Under the pieces are notes generated by a model. That model saw only the letters and a program-made list of their open reading frames with translations, made no database searches and was not told the DNA's origin. From Erythrobacter sp. (GTDB lineage Bacteria; Pseudomonadota; Alphaproteobacteria; Sphingomonadales; Sphingomonadaceae), in assembly GCA_029937545.1 (NCBI GenBank), contig JAPYPR010000006.1:82184-146183 (forward strand): DNA of 64,000 nucleotides. The letters are read 5' to 3'. The position numbers and the translations under genes are program-made. How positions within the stretch are numbered: the first letter of the stretch is position 1; each line of letters begins with the position of its first letter. Of the stretch, positions 47,282 through 55,120 are shown one piece after another.

Positions 47282-48877
47282 TTCCCGTTCAGCTTTGGGC
47301 ACTCTGTGAGGGGGTGCCCCGGAGGCTGCTCGCGCGAGGCGGGACCTGGTTCCGGTGATACGAACGAGGTCATCGCCGACATCGACTCTGTCGACGAGAA
47401 GCGCGATATATTGTTTTCGCAAAGGACTGGTCCGGTCGCGCATAGTCGAGCAAACCAACCTGCTAAACTTGTCCAGAATCGCGGGGTTGACCGCCCTGCC
47501 GGGATCGGCAAGCTTGCGCTCCACAACGTGGATATCCGCTAACACTGCACGCTTCTGAGCGGCGATCTGTCCCAGCTCTTTCTCGATCTGCGGATCGTCG
47601 GCGCTCATCAGGCCTTTTCGAACGAGCGCGATGACGTTGGCGCTTTCTCCTTCGAGCATGGTCAGGCGCGATCGGAGCGCTTTCAGTTCGGTGTGATCGC
47701 GAGCTTCGCTCTGCGTGCTCTGTTCCAGCCATGCCGATAGCAGTTCGGCGAGGCGCTCGGGCTGCAGAATGTGTTCGATGACATTCTCAACCACCAGATC
47801 GTCCAGCATCGCCATATTCGTCCACCGCCCCTTGCACTTGCTCGCGCCGGCCGTTTTGCGGGTGTTGCAGGCATAGTATCTGTGCTGACCGGAGTTGCCC
47901 GTTGCGGTCGTCATGCCGCCACCGCAACCGTCCTTCCTGCTCGTTCCGCATGTCACCTTGCCAGTCAGTAAGTTGCCGTTCGTCTTTTCAGCGCTCGATC
48001 CCATCTTGGGATCACGCGCGGCCATCTGTGCCTGGGCCTGATAGAACAGGTCTTCATCCACGATCGGGGGCACCGGGATGGGAATCCACTCCGATTCCGG
48101 GCGAACCTTCCTCGCTCGAGAATCGCGCTTGTTGAAAAATGCGCATCCGCAATAGGCTGTATTCGTCAGTATCGCATGGACGTTGGAGACGTGGAATTTA
48201 CGCCCATCCAACGTCTCGCCGCGTTCGTTGAGGAGGTTCGCGAGCTTAGTGATGCCGATCGGCCCGTCGGATGTGCCGTTCACGTAGGTCTCGAGAATGA
48301 ATCGCGGAAGGTATTCCTTCTCTTCATCGATCTCGAGTTTTTTGCGGTCCTTCCCCTTGGGCTGGGGCACGGACACCACCTTGAATCCGATCGGCGGTTT
48401 TTGCCCATTCCAGTAGCCCCGCTTCGCATTCTCAACCATAGTGCGCTTAACGTGCTTGGCATTCTCCGCCGAATGGTATTCATCGAAGATGGCGACCATC
48501 GATAGAGCAAGTTCACCTGCGGGATCGTCTGCGAAATCCTGCGTTACACTGACAAGCTTCACGCCTGCGGAACGCAATTCGGCGCGAGCTTTCATGTAGT
48601 CGAGCGCATTCCGAAACAGGCGCGAGAGCGAGTAGGCGACGATGATCTTGAACTTGCCTGCGCGCGCGTCGGACAGCATCTGCTGATATACGCGCCGTGA
48701 AGTGGTGGTCGCGCTGGCGCCGGGCTCGACGTAGGTCTCTACGAGGATACCACCTTTGTCTGAAGCGAATGCCCCGCACCGTGCTATCTGGTCAGGGATC
48801 GAAACATCGTTATTGGCCTGCTTGATCGTGCTTACTCGCGCGTAGATCGCGACCTTTTCTCCATCGAACCTCTCCAT
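47240..48877 (-). CDS. Large serine recombinase (integrase)
   Basis: This encodes 545 residues. The resolvase domain (1-150) has the catalytic Ser16 in YARVSTIKQ, plus YSLSRLFRN. The recombinase domain (about 175-290) has GIGFK-like and HVSNVHAILTNTAYCG segments. A zinc ribbon (CGTSRKDGCGGG ... YYACNTRK) and a coiled coil (about 400-460) follow. It would catalyse site-specific integration and excision of the island. The last 13 residues (WCARQDSNLWPPD) and the TAG stop are encoded by the antisense strand of the tRNA-Arg gene, with the stop inside the anticodon loop. Confidence 0.95.
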   Translation of the reverse strand: MERFDGEKVAIYARVSTIKQANNDVSIPDQIARCGAFASDKGGILVETYVEPGASATTTSRRVYQQMLSDARAGKFKIIVAYSLSRLFRNALDYMKARAELRSAGVKLVSVTQDFADDPAGELALSMVAIFDEYHSAENAKHVKRTMVENAKRGYWNGQKPPIGFKVVSVPQPKGKDRKKLEIDEEKEYLPRFILETYVNGTSDGPIGITKLANLLNERGETLDGRKFHVSNVHAILTNTAYCGCAFFNKRDSRARKVRPESEWIPIPVPPIVDEDLFYQAQAQMAARDPKMGSSAEKTNGNLLTGKVTCGTSRKDGCGGGMTTATGNSGQHRYYACNTRKTAGASKCKGRWTNMAMLDDLVVENVIEHILQPERLAELLSAWLEQSTQSEARDHTELKALRSRLTMLEGESANVIALVRKGLMSADDPQIEKELGQIAAQKRAVLADIHVVERKLADPGRAVNPAILDKFSRLVCSTMRDRTSPLRKQYIALLVDRVDVGDDLVRITGTRSRLARAASGAPPHRVPKAEREWCARQDSNLWPPD

Positions 48878-49124
48878 GCCAATCGTCCTGCTCCGCTACT
48901 GCTATTCTTCAAACAAGGTGGCTATCTCCGTACCGATGAGCCGATCGAGCAACTGCGCCTCAATGACAAGATCGGGTGCTGACGAGAACTGAGCTTCGAC
49001 GCGGAAGGGAATGGGATTTCCTTCCTTCGCGCATGACGGCCTGGACGCCTGAAGATCTTTCGCTCGCATGACGAGCGTGATGCACGGTCAGCGAGGCACC
49101 ATTTCCGCAGGTAAATGCCATTTT

Positions 49125-50975
49125 CTAGATTCCTTTCCGCCTGAACCAGGAATGCTGGGGATCACTCGCGAAAGCGCCAAAAGTCATCGCGAGGTTCTGG
49201 TTGACCTTGGCGGCAATCCCGGGAGCGCAATTCCGATAGCGGTCGATGTCGCTCAGTATGATACCGCGGAGCGTCTTGGCCGAAGGCGTCGTTTCATTGG
49301 TCACCGGATTACGGAACGGACCGTGGCGAAACCCGAGCTCTCTGCCGATCCAGAAGCCGATGTCGTCATTGTATTGGTCGAACCAAAGATGCGGGCGATA
49401 CTGCGCGCTGTAGCCTGGCATTCCAGCGGGCGGCGTCTTGACTGCAATCGACTTAGCTCTCGTTACGTCACGTTCCTTGATGGTGACGTGCTCATCATCA
49501 AACATTGAGAGCACCTCGTATCGATCCTTCACTTCGTCCTCGATTGCTTCTCTGTCGGTCGCGCTCGGCCTAATGCCCGTTGCAGCTTCGTGTGTTCGAA
49601 CGGCCCGGGTTATGGCGTTGGCGATGGAAGACTTTGCGAGCTTTTCGCTTGTCATACGGAAGGCGAACGGATTCGTCGTTTCCAGCCAGAAGTATGGAAT
49701 GCGGGCGATCGACTGAATGAGCCCGACCCGCCGACCCACGGCACTATCTGCGCGCTGACTTATTCTCGGCCCCTGTGGACGCCAAAGCTTATTGTAGAAT
49801 TCAGCGAACCGAGCCAGCTGCCACAATCCCACGTAGCTATGGGTTAGCCAATTCATGCCCCAATAGGTTGCGGTAAACTCTCCTCTGTGGGCCAAACTAC
49901 CACCTTTCGCCTTCCTGTCGGGCGCACGGTCGAGGTGGTTCATCAGCCCCTTCGCCAATTGGGCACTTGGCGAGGAGTCATGGTGACCAGAGACGAAATC
50001 GATAAGAGTGCGCCCATACGTGACGAAATTTTTATGCAAGCGGTGCGCGGAGCTTAGCGTCTGATTAGCCGCGAAATCGGGGTCGCCGCTTAGGAGCGTG
50101 GAACCTGAGGCAACCACAGCAAGGGTCTGAAGGGGCTGCATGTCGATCTGTGCTGCTATCGCCGCATCATAAATGATTTTGGCCGGTCCCGCTCGATCGC
50201 TTAGTTTCTGATACCGACCGCATTCCCTCGCGGTCGCCGCTAAGCTCGCTTCTTTTCCAGTCACGAAATACGAAGCAGCAATTTGCGAGCATACATTCTG
50301 CGCAAGACGCTGGCAGTCGGCGACGAGAACCGCATGGGCGAATGGAGGCAGGTAGTCGAGATTCTCCCTAGCCCATCGACGTCGCACGGACGAGGGCCAA
50401 GGGCGCCTGAGAAGGTCGGCATCCAAAGCCAGCGCATCGACGAAGCGTTTCTCGCGGACCAGCGCACCCAGCTCCGGCTCCTTGGCGCGTAATTCGAACA
50501 AGAATTCCGCGTGATCTCGCAACGAGTGGCCGAAAATCGAGGTGATAAAGTGATCGCGGTGCGTAATCGGTTCTTCTGTTCTCGTAGCGAAAACATCCTT
50601 CTCGCTCGCGTTCAGTTCGTCATCGCAGCACTCCCTGCCGAAGTCCTCTACGCTTACCCTTTCATCGGTTGCGTCAGGAAGGATACGGATGAGCCTCCAC
50701 ATACGGGCATAAAGGTCGTCAGGCGAAGCAACACCTTCGAACATGCCCAATGGTGCCTCGCCAACACCGACAAAAAACTGAGCGGGATCGCAATGTGGCG
50801 TTCGCCAGACGCCACCGTTCGGCGGATCGATTGCGCCAAGATCAGCAATACTATCCCAACCTGCGATTAGGGCTCGCGGCCAAAGGTGAAATTCATCGCT
50901 TTGGACCTGCTGACGAATAATCCTCTCTCGCGCTTCCGCGGCTGCCATCCGATCCCACTGAGACAAGGCCATCAT
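49125..50975 (-). CDS. Hypothetical protein of the island (616 residues)
   Basis: This encodes a soluble protein with no signal peptide, TM segment or motif I recognise. It is rich in Trp, His and Arg, with segments such as HRGEFTATYWGMNWLTHSYVGLWQLARFAEFYNKLW and RPHLWFDQYNDDIGFWIGRELGFRHGPF. ATG 50975 overlaps the stop of the upstream gene (TGATGATG) and has AAGGA upstream, so it is translationally coupled as the last gene of a four-gene operon. Base composition is visibly less GC-rich than the core genome. Confidence 0.75.
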   Translation of the reverse strand: MMALSQWDRMAAAEARERIIRQQVQSDEFHLWPRALIAGWDSIADLGAIDPPNGGVWRTPHCDPAQFFVGVGEAPLGMFEGVASPDDLYARMWRLIRILPDATDERVSVEDFGRECCDDELNASEKDVFATRTEEPITHRDHFITSIFGHSLRDHAEFLFELRAKEPELGALVREKRFVDALALDADLLRRPWPSSVRRRWARENLDYLPPFAHAVLVADCQRLAQNVCSQIAASYFVTGKEASLAATARECGRYQKLSDRAGPAKIIYDAAIAAQIDMQPLQTLAVVASGSTLLSGDPDFAANQTLSSAHRLHKNFVTYGRTLIDFVSGHHDSSPSAQLAKGLMNHLDRAPDRKAKGGSLAHRGEFTATYWGMNWLTHSYVGLWQLARFAEFYNKLWRPQGPRISQRADSAVGRRVGLIQSIARIPYFWLETTNPFAFRMTSEKLAKSSIANAITRAVRTHEAATGIRPSATDREAIEDEVKDRYEVLSMFDDEHVTIKERDVTRAKSIAVKTPPAGMPGYSAQYRPHLWFDQYNDDIGFWIGRELGFRHGPFRNPVTNETTPSAKTLRGIILSDIDRYRNCAPGIAAKVNQNLAMTFGAFASDPQHSWFRRKGI

Positions 50976-51280
50976 TCGTCCTTGAACGGCGAGGCCGGCA
51001 GATTGCGCAGAGCGTCCCGCAATTCAGCAATCTCGGCAGTCTTGGCGAAGTTTTGTTCCTCAAGCCAAGCGTTGTAGGCTTCTATCCGATCACGCTGAGC
51101 CTGGGCCTTCGCAAAGATGCGATCGATTGTCGGCATGTCGACGTCATCAGTAAGCAAGGTGTGCGAAGTGTGTAGCTCGGCCTGACACATATCGATCTCT
51201 TCACCGAGCTCCTCGATGTCATCGTACACCTGCTCGATACCGCCGATCAGCAAGATCCGCTTTCCATAGGGATCACTCAC
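50972..51280 (-). CDS. Small coiled-coil protein of the island
   Basis: This encodes about 102 residues from a GTG at 51280, preceded by GGGGAG; an in-frame ATG at 51295 would overlap the upstream gene by 23 bases. The protein is acidic and helical, with heptad-like stretches (IEQVYDDIEELGEEIDMCQAEL, RIEAYNAWLEEQNFAKTAEIAELRDAL). It resembles small partner or structural proteins more than an enzyme. It is coupled to the 616-residue gene. Function unknown. Confidence 0.7.
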   Translation of the reverse strand: MSDPYGKRILLIGGIEQVYDDIEELGEEIDMCQAELHTSHTLLTDDVDMPTIDRIFAKAQAQRDRIEAYNAWLEEQNFAKTAEIAELRDALRNLPASPFKDE

Positions 51281-51917
51281 TGGAAATCTCCCCATTCGAC
51301 GGGGCGCTATTCGGCGGCAATTTCTTCAGACGCAGATTAGCGCCGTGCTCAACGAGCCAATCGTGCGCTACGCCGCGCTTTACTCTTCTGGGGTAGTCGA
51401 TGTCCTTCGCAATCGCGGTGCGCCACATGAGGAAGTACTGACGGCGCGTCGCAGGCAGTTCACGCCAGTCTTTCTCGTCGGGGTGCTCCATCTGCCAGCG
51501 GGCAAAACCCTCGCAATCGCGGTCGTAAGCGCGCACCTCTTTCTCGTAATAGAGTTTCTCTCCCCTGCGATTCCACTCTTCCAGATTGGCGGTGATCGCG
51601 TCATACTCACTAACGATCAGCCGCTGGCCCGGCTTCGCCTCCGCAAAGGGGCGTAGCGCTGCATTGAACCTCTCGAGATCGAGCGAGCGCAGATAGAAGA
51701 GGGCGGGAGCATGCTCTCTGGAAAACCCTGCTTCCTCATACGGCGCGTAGATGGCGTACGCGCTGGCGCCCCGGCTTTCCGTCAACTTCGCGGCTCGGTC
51801 CGAAGCTGCCCGCGCAGCTTTGCGCAATTCTGCGAGTTTCTCGCGCGCTTCCTCTGCCTCCTTTTCGGCTGCGCGCTGGGCTCGCTTTGCCTTTTCTGCT
51901 TCAGGATTGAAAATCAT
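51273..51917 (-). CDS. Hypothetical protein with basic coiled-coil N-terminus
   Basis: This encodes 214 residues from an ATG at 51917 with AGGAG seven bases upstream; a longer open frame upstream has no good start. Residues 5-50 are a Lys/Glu/Ala coiled coil (AEKAKRAQRAAEKEAEEAREKL). The remaining 160 residues form a globular part with FYLRSLDLERFNAALRPF and YEKEVRAYDRDCEGFARWQMEHPDEKDW. No known family recognised. It overlaps the next gene by 8 bases. Confidence 0.75.
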   Translation of the reverse strand: MIFNPEAEKAKRAQRAAEKEAEEAREKLAELRKAARAASDRAAKLTESRGASAYAIYAPYEEAGFSREHAPALFYLRSLDLERFNAALRPFAEAKPGQRLIVSEYDAITANLEEWNRRGEKLYYEKEVRAYDRDCEGFARWQMEHPDEKDWRELPATRRQYFLMWRTAIAKDIDYPRRVKRGVAHDWLVEHGANLRLKKLPPNSAPSNGEISSE

Positions 51918-52073
51918 AGTGCTGCTCCTTGAATTGGACAGGAGGAGCATTTCCACGGAATCGCGCGGCAACTTCCGCAACAAAATCGTATTTTCGCCAA
52001 TCGGGGCGAAATGAGATCGATTCATGTTTTCACGCATTGGAGAATTCGTCGGAGTTGATTCAGTCATCAGTGA

Positions 52074-52376
52074 CTACTCGGGACTGCACCACCGATCGAC
52101 CAGGTCGCCCATATCGTCTCGACGCCCCCACAGGTCGGCGTACTCCATGCTTCGCTGCCCTAGAAAAAGCAGGATAGTCGCCATGGCTTCGCCGAGTTCT
52201 CGATCAACCGAGGCGAAATCCAGCGCGGGCGATTTTCCATCCCACCAGTCGAGCAGGAACTTTGCGACGCGCTGGGACTGATGCGTGTCGCTCTTCGCAA
52301 TTGGTATGAGAATATCCAGCGCCTCACCCACCATCTGGTGGGTTGCCACGGGTAACTTTTCAGAAAGAGTGCTCAT
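52074..52376 (-). CDS. Small hypothetical protein (DUF7673-like)
   Basis: This encodes 100 residues, helical, with SQRVAKFLLDWWDGKSPALDFASVDRELGEAMATILLFL. The pattern recalls DUF7673 proteins of mobile elements; I am not certain. AAAGGAG precedes the ATG. A perfect 20-bp palindrome sits just upstream of this ribosome binding site. It heads the operon that runs left through the three genes down to 49125, with a 156-base gap to the next gene. Confidence 0.7.
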   Translation of the reverse strand: MSTLSEKLPVATHQMVGEALDILIPIAKSDTHQSQRVAKFLLDWWDGKSPALDFASVDRELGEAMATILLFLGQRSMEYADLWGRRDDMGDLVDRWCSPE

Positions 52377-52387
52377 GTCGCTCCTTT

Positions 52388-52407
52388 CGGTCCGGAATTC
52401 CGGACCG
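52388..52407. promoter_or_regulatory. 20-bp perfect palindrome, probable operator
   Basis: The sequence CGGTCCGGAATTCCGGACCG is its own reverse complement over all 20 bases. It lies directly before the ribosome binding site of the gene starting at 52376, where a dimeric repressor could block transcription. It could also act as a hairpin. Confidence 0.55.
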
Positions 52408-52796
52408 GATCATTGATCAGGAGCGACCTGCTGGAAGATCGCGGAAGGTCATTTCCTACCTTCGGGGTCAAGCCTTCAACCTATCGGGTGACGGCTAGCT
52501 CAGTGGATTGTCCGAACCACCTAGCTACGGCTTACCAACGCCCGCCATCCCAGCGTATCAGCGAGACACATATCATGCCCGGACCGCATCACGTCTAACC
52601 GACATCGCCGGCAGGGACGAAGAGGAGATAGAACAAAAAGAGATTATTTCAAGGGACGAGACGAATCCCCCCGCTTATTGGTTTGCACCGGGCTCGCAGG
52701 AATCGCCGCCTTTTGCGTAGTCAGACTGACTGCCAACTCTCAATCAATCGTGCCGCGAAATAAGCCTTTCGTTCAGCAAGCTGATCAAGCGGAGCA
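52408..52796. other. Gene-poor stretch in the island
   Basis: About 390 bases between the operator palindrome and the stop of the response-regulator/kinase gene. Short open frames exist on the plus strand (the longest about 70 codons), but none has a convincing ribosome binding site or protein-like composition. I see no tRNA, repeat array or clear terminator. Confidence 0.4.
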
Positions 52797-54227
52797 TCAC
52801 ACAGCGACGCCGGTTAGCACGGTGATACAGCCACGGATGATTGCTCGGGCCAGATCCTTGTCAGTGTCGGCATATTTAAGTTGACGCAACGCATAGGCGT
52901 AGCCCACCGCAAAGACCTCCTGCTGTGAGCCCGCTACGGAGATAGCCCAATCACGACACGCTAGTAGATAAGCCTCAAATGGCGCGCCAGCTGCAAAGGC
53001 CCCCACATCAGGCCATTCGCGAGCTTGCCCTTCGCTCGGCCAGCCGTGGCGATCGGGCGCGTGCTTGTGAAAGATGGTACTTAACTCAAGAGCGATCGGA
53101 TCAAGGCTTGCAAGCGTGCGGCCAGCCTCGGGATAGTCGATGAACATCGGAAGGTCGCGATCATCGAAAAGGACGTTAGCGCAATGCAGATCACCATGCT
53201 GGACGCAAAGCGCAACGTCGATCTCGAGCAGTTCGACTGCTGCGATGTCAATCCCATGAAACTCATTCTCGACCTTCGCGAGCGCGACATCGCTGATTAA
53301 GCGGCGTCGTATGGCACCGACGCGCACACGTTCACCGTCGCGTGCGGAGTACCAAGGCGCTTGGGCAGCGCGCAATTGGCTTGGCGCCTCTGCGCCGACA
53401 TCGGGGTCCGCGGAGAGCTTTGCGAATAGATCGCTGACCTCGCTTCCGACCACGCCATAGAAGATTCCGGCATGTCCTGAGGCGCCATGCGTGATGTCAC
53501 CCGTGAGCTGCGGTGTTGAGCCCGGAATTAGGCGCGCGATCTCGCCATAGTAGCGGGTACGCTCCACCCTGATTTCTTCGAATGCGCCAACCTTGGCGAT
53601 CGAGGTCACGATTGCTTGGCCTGCGGCATTGCGAACAGTGACGCGGAGCACCCGGGCTCCGGATAGGCCGCTGCTCAAAGGCCTCGCCTCGACGCTGACG
53701 CCGTCGTGCCGGCGCCCGAACAGCTTGAGCAGCCGCTCCTCTTCGGGCCGGAGGTTGACTGGCTCACCAATCTGGCTGAGGTTGATTGCTTCAGTCCGCT
53801 GCACGTCAGCGCGGAACGCCCTTACGGCCGCGACGCAATCCGTCATGCGGCGCTTCCAGAACACACGATAAACAGTGTCATCGCGGCCACAGCAATGGAT
53901 GTCGCCGTTGCGACCAAACTCATTGAGCACATCTGCCGAGAAATCGGCATCTTCGGTCGCGGTGATGAACCACACCGATGTGCCGGGCAATGTCTCACGA
54001 ACGGTCTGAAAGACATCCCAGCCATGGCTCGCGTCGTCATCGAGAACGCCATCTTCAGACGGAATGCGTCGGTCGAGAAGCACGACATCGAATGGCTCGT
54101 CGGCAAGGGCAGCAAGCGCGGTTGCCTTGCTCTTCTTCCAAATGACGTCACAGCCGTCCACAGCGCGGAGCGCCTTGTCGATCGTTGCGGCAAAGTCAGG
54201 CTTATCTTCGACCAGCAAAATGCGCAC
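52797..54227 (-). CDS. Response-regulator receiver fused to an APH-like kinase domain
   Basis: This encodes 476 residues. Residues 1-150 are a receiver domain: acidic pair Glu7-Asp8 in ILLVEDKPDF, phosphoacceptor Asp52 in VVLLDRRIP, and conserved Thr in VWFITATED. Residues 170-476 are a phosphotransferase-like kinase with catalytic loop HGDLHCANVLF (Asp346, Asn351) and metal-binding IDYPEAG (Asp364), as in aminoglycoside/choline kinases. The key residues are present, so it may be active. There is no DNA-binding output domain. It starts 2 bases after the histidine kinase gene. The output is probably phosphorylation of some target, controlled by the receiver. Confidence 0.88.
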   Translation of the reverse strand: MRILLVEDKPDFAATIDKALRAVDGCDVIWKKSKATALAALADEPFDVVLLDRRIPSEDGVLDDDASHGWDVFQTVRETLPGTSVWFITATEDADFSADVLNEFGRNGDIHCCGRDDTVYRVFWKRRMTDCVAAVRAFRADVQRTEAINLSQIGEPVNLRPEEERLLKLFGRRHDGVSVEARPLSSGLSGARVLRVTVRNAAGQAIVTSIAKVGAFEEIRVERTRYYGEIARLIPGSTPQLTGDITHGASGHAGIFYGVVGSEVSDLFAKLSADPDVGAEAPSQLRAAQAPWYSARDGERVRVGAIRRRLISDVALAKVENEFHGIDIAAVELLEIDVALCVQHGDLHCANVLFDDRDLPMFIDYPEAGRTLASLDPIALELSTIFHKHAPDRHGWPSEGQAREWPDVGAFAAGAPFEAYLLACRDWAISVAGSQQEVFAVGYAYALRQLKYADTDKDLARAIIRGCITVLTGVAV

Positions 54228-54229
54228 GG

Positions 54230-55120
54230 CTATGCCCCGGCCTTCGGCCAGCGCATCTCGAACCGCACGCCACGCTCGCCGGGGATCAAACGGACGCTGC
54301 CATCCAAGGAGGTCATCGCTTGTTGAGCAGTCGCCAAGCCCATCCCGAGATGACCTGCCTTGGTGGTCGATCCGATCTCAAAAGCCCGTGCAACATTGCC
54401 CCGGAACCCGACGCCCGAGTCTACGATTGTCACCCACGTATCAACATCGGTCGCCCCCCAGTTGATCGTGATATCAGGATACACATCGTTCTCGGCCTCC
54501 AGCGCCATCGTCGCATCGATCGCATTGCGCAGCCCGTTGACGAAGCCCAGGAAAATCAGTCCTTTGTCGCCTTCGACAATGCAGTCTTGCGGTCCCGCGC
54601 GTAAGACGCGGACCGGCTTGCCTGCTGCTTCCTCTTCCACCCAAGCATAGATGCACCGGTCGAGCGCCAACTCCTCCACTTTTGGCGCACTTGCGGCGCG
54701 CCGCAGGCGCGACAGACTCGCCAGCAGCACGTCAAGCCGATCAAGCCCCCGCGCAGTGTCCGAATCTTCGAAGTTTGGCACATCGGCTTCGGCAGAGAGG
54801 CGCAGTGAACCGAGAATTGGCTCAATCTCGTGGATCATCTGCGCGGCGGTTGTCTCGAGCGCGTCGGAATAAATCTGTGCAGCGTAGACAGCAGTCAGTT
54901 CGGTAGTTTCTGACGCCGTAGAAGCTGGTGCACTGGGCTGCACTCTCTGGAGCGCGCGCCGAAGTGCACTACGGACCCACCCGACTGTTTCAACGCCGAG
55001 CGCCGCCTCAATCTGCCCGGCATGCCTCCGCTGCGCATTCTCAACCAAGTAGCGAGCTGCCTCTAGCCGTTCGCGGGCATCATTCGAGCCGAGCTTGCGG
55101 CTAAGAACTTCAGGCGTCAT
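54230..55120 (-). CDS. Soluble histidine kinase of the three-gene system
   Basis: This encodes 296 residues without TM segments. Residues 1-60 are a small helical domain. The dimerisation/phosphoacceptor helix is AAQMIHEIEPILGSL with His97. The ATP-binding domain has an N-box with Asn199 (NGLRNAIDA), G1 VDSGVGF (Asp234) and G2 AGHLGMGLA. ATG 55120 overlaps the ATPase gene end by 11 bases and is preferred to an upstream GTG/ATG inside that gene. It should phosphorylate Asp52 of the adjacent receiver protein. The sensing input is probably the ATPase rather than a membrane signal. Confidence 0.87.
   Translation of the reverse strand: MTPEVLSRKLGSNDARERLEAARYLVENAQRRHAGQIEAALGVETVGWVRSALRRALQRVQPSAPASTASETTELTAVYAAQIYSDALETTAAQMIHEIEPILGSLRLSAEADVPNFEDSDTARGLDRLDVLLASLSRLRRAASAPKVEELALDRCIYAWVEEEAAGKPVRVLRAGPQDCIVEGDKGLIFLGFVNGLRNAIDATMALEAENDVYPDITINWGATDVDTWVTIVDSGVGFRGNVARAFEIGSTTKAGHLGMGLATAQQAMTSLDGSVRLIPGERGVRFEMRWPKAGA

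Noticed and set aside
49068..49508. 146-codon plus-strand frame at the left of the island
   Set aside because: Most of it lies antisense to the 616-residue gene, which is coupled to its upstream neighbour and has better support.
52413..52884. Several short plus-strand frames after the palindrome
   Set aside because: None has a ribosome binding site; they overlap each other and partly the 3' end of the receiver/kinase gene.
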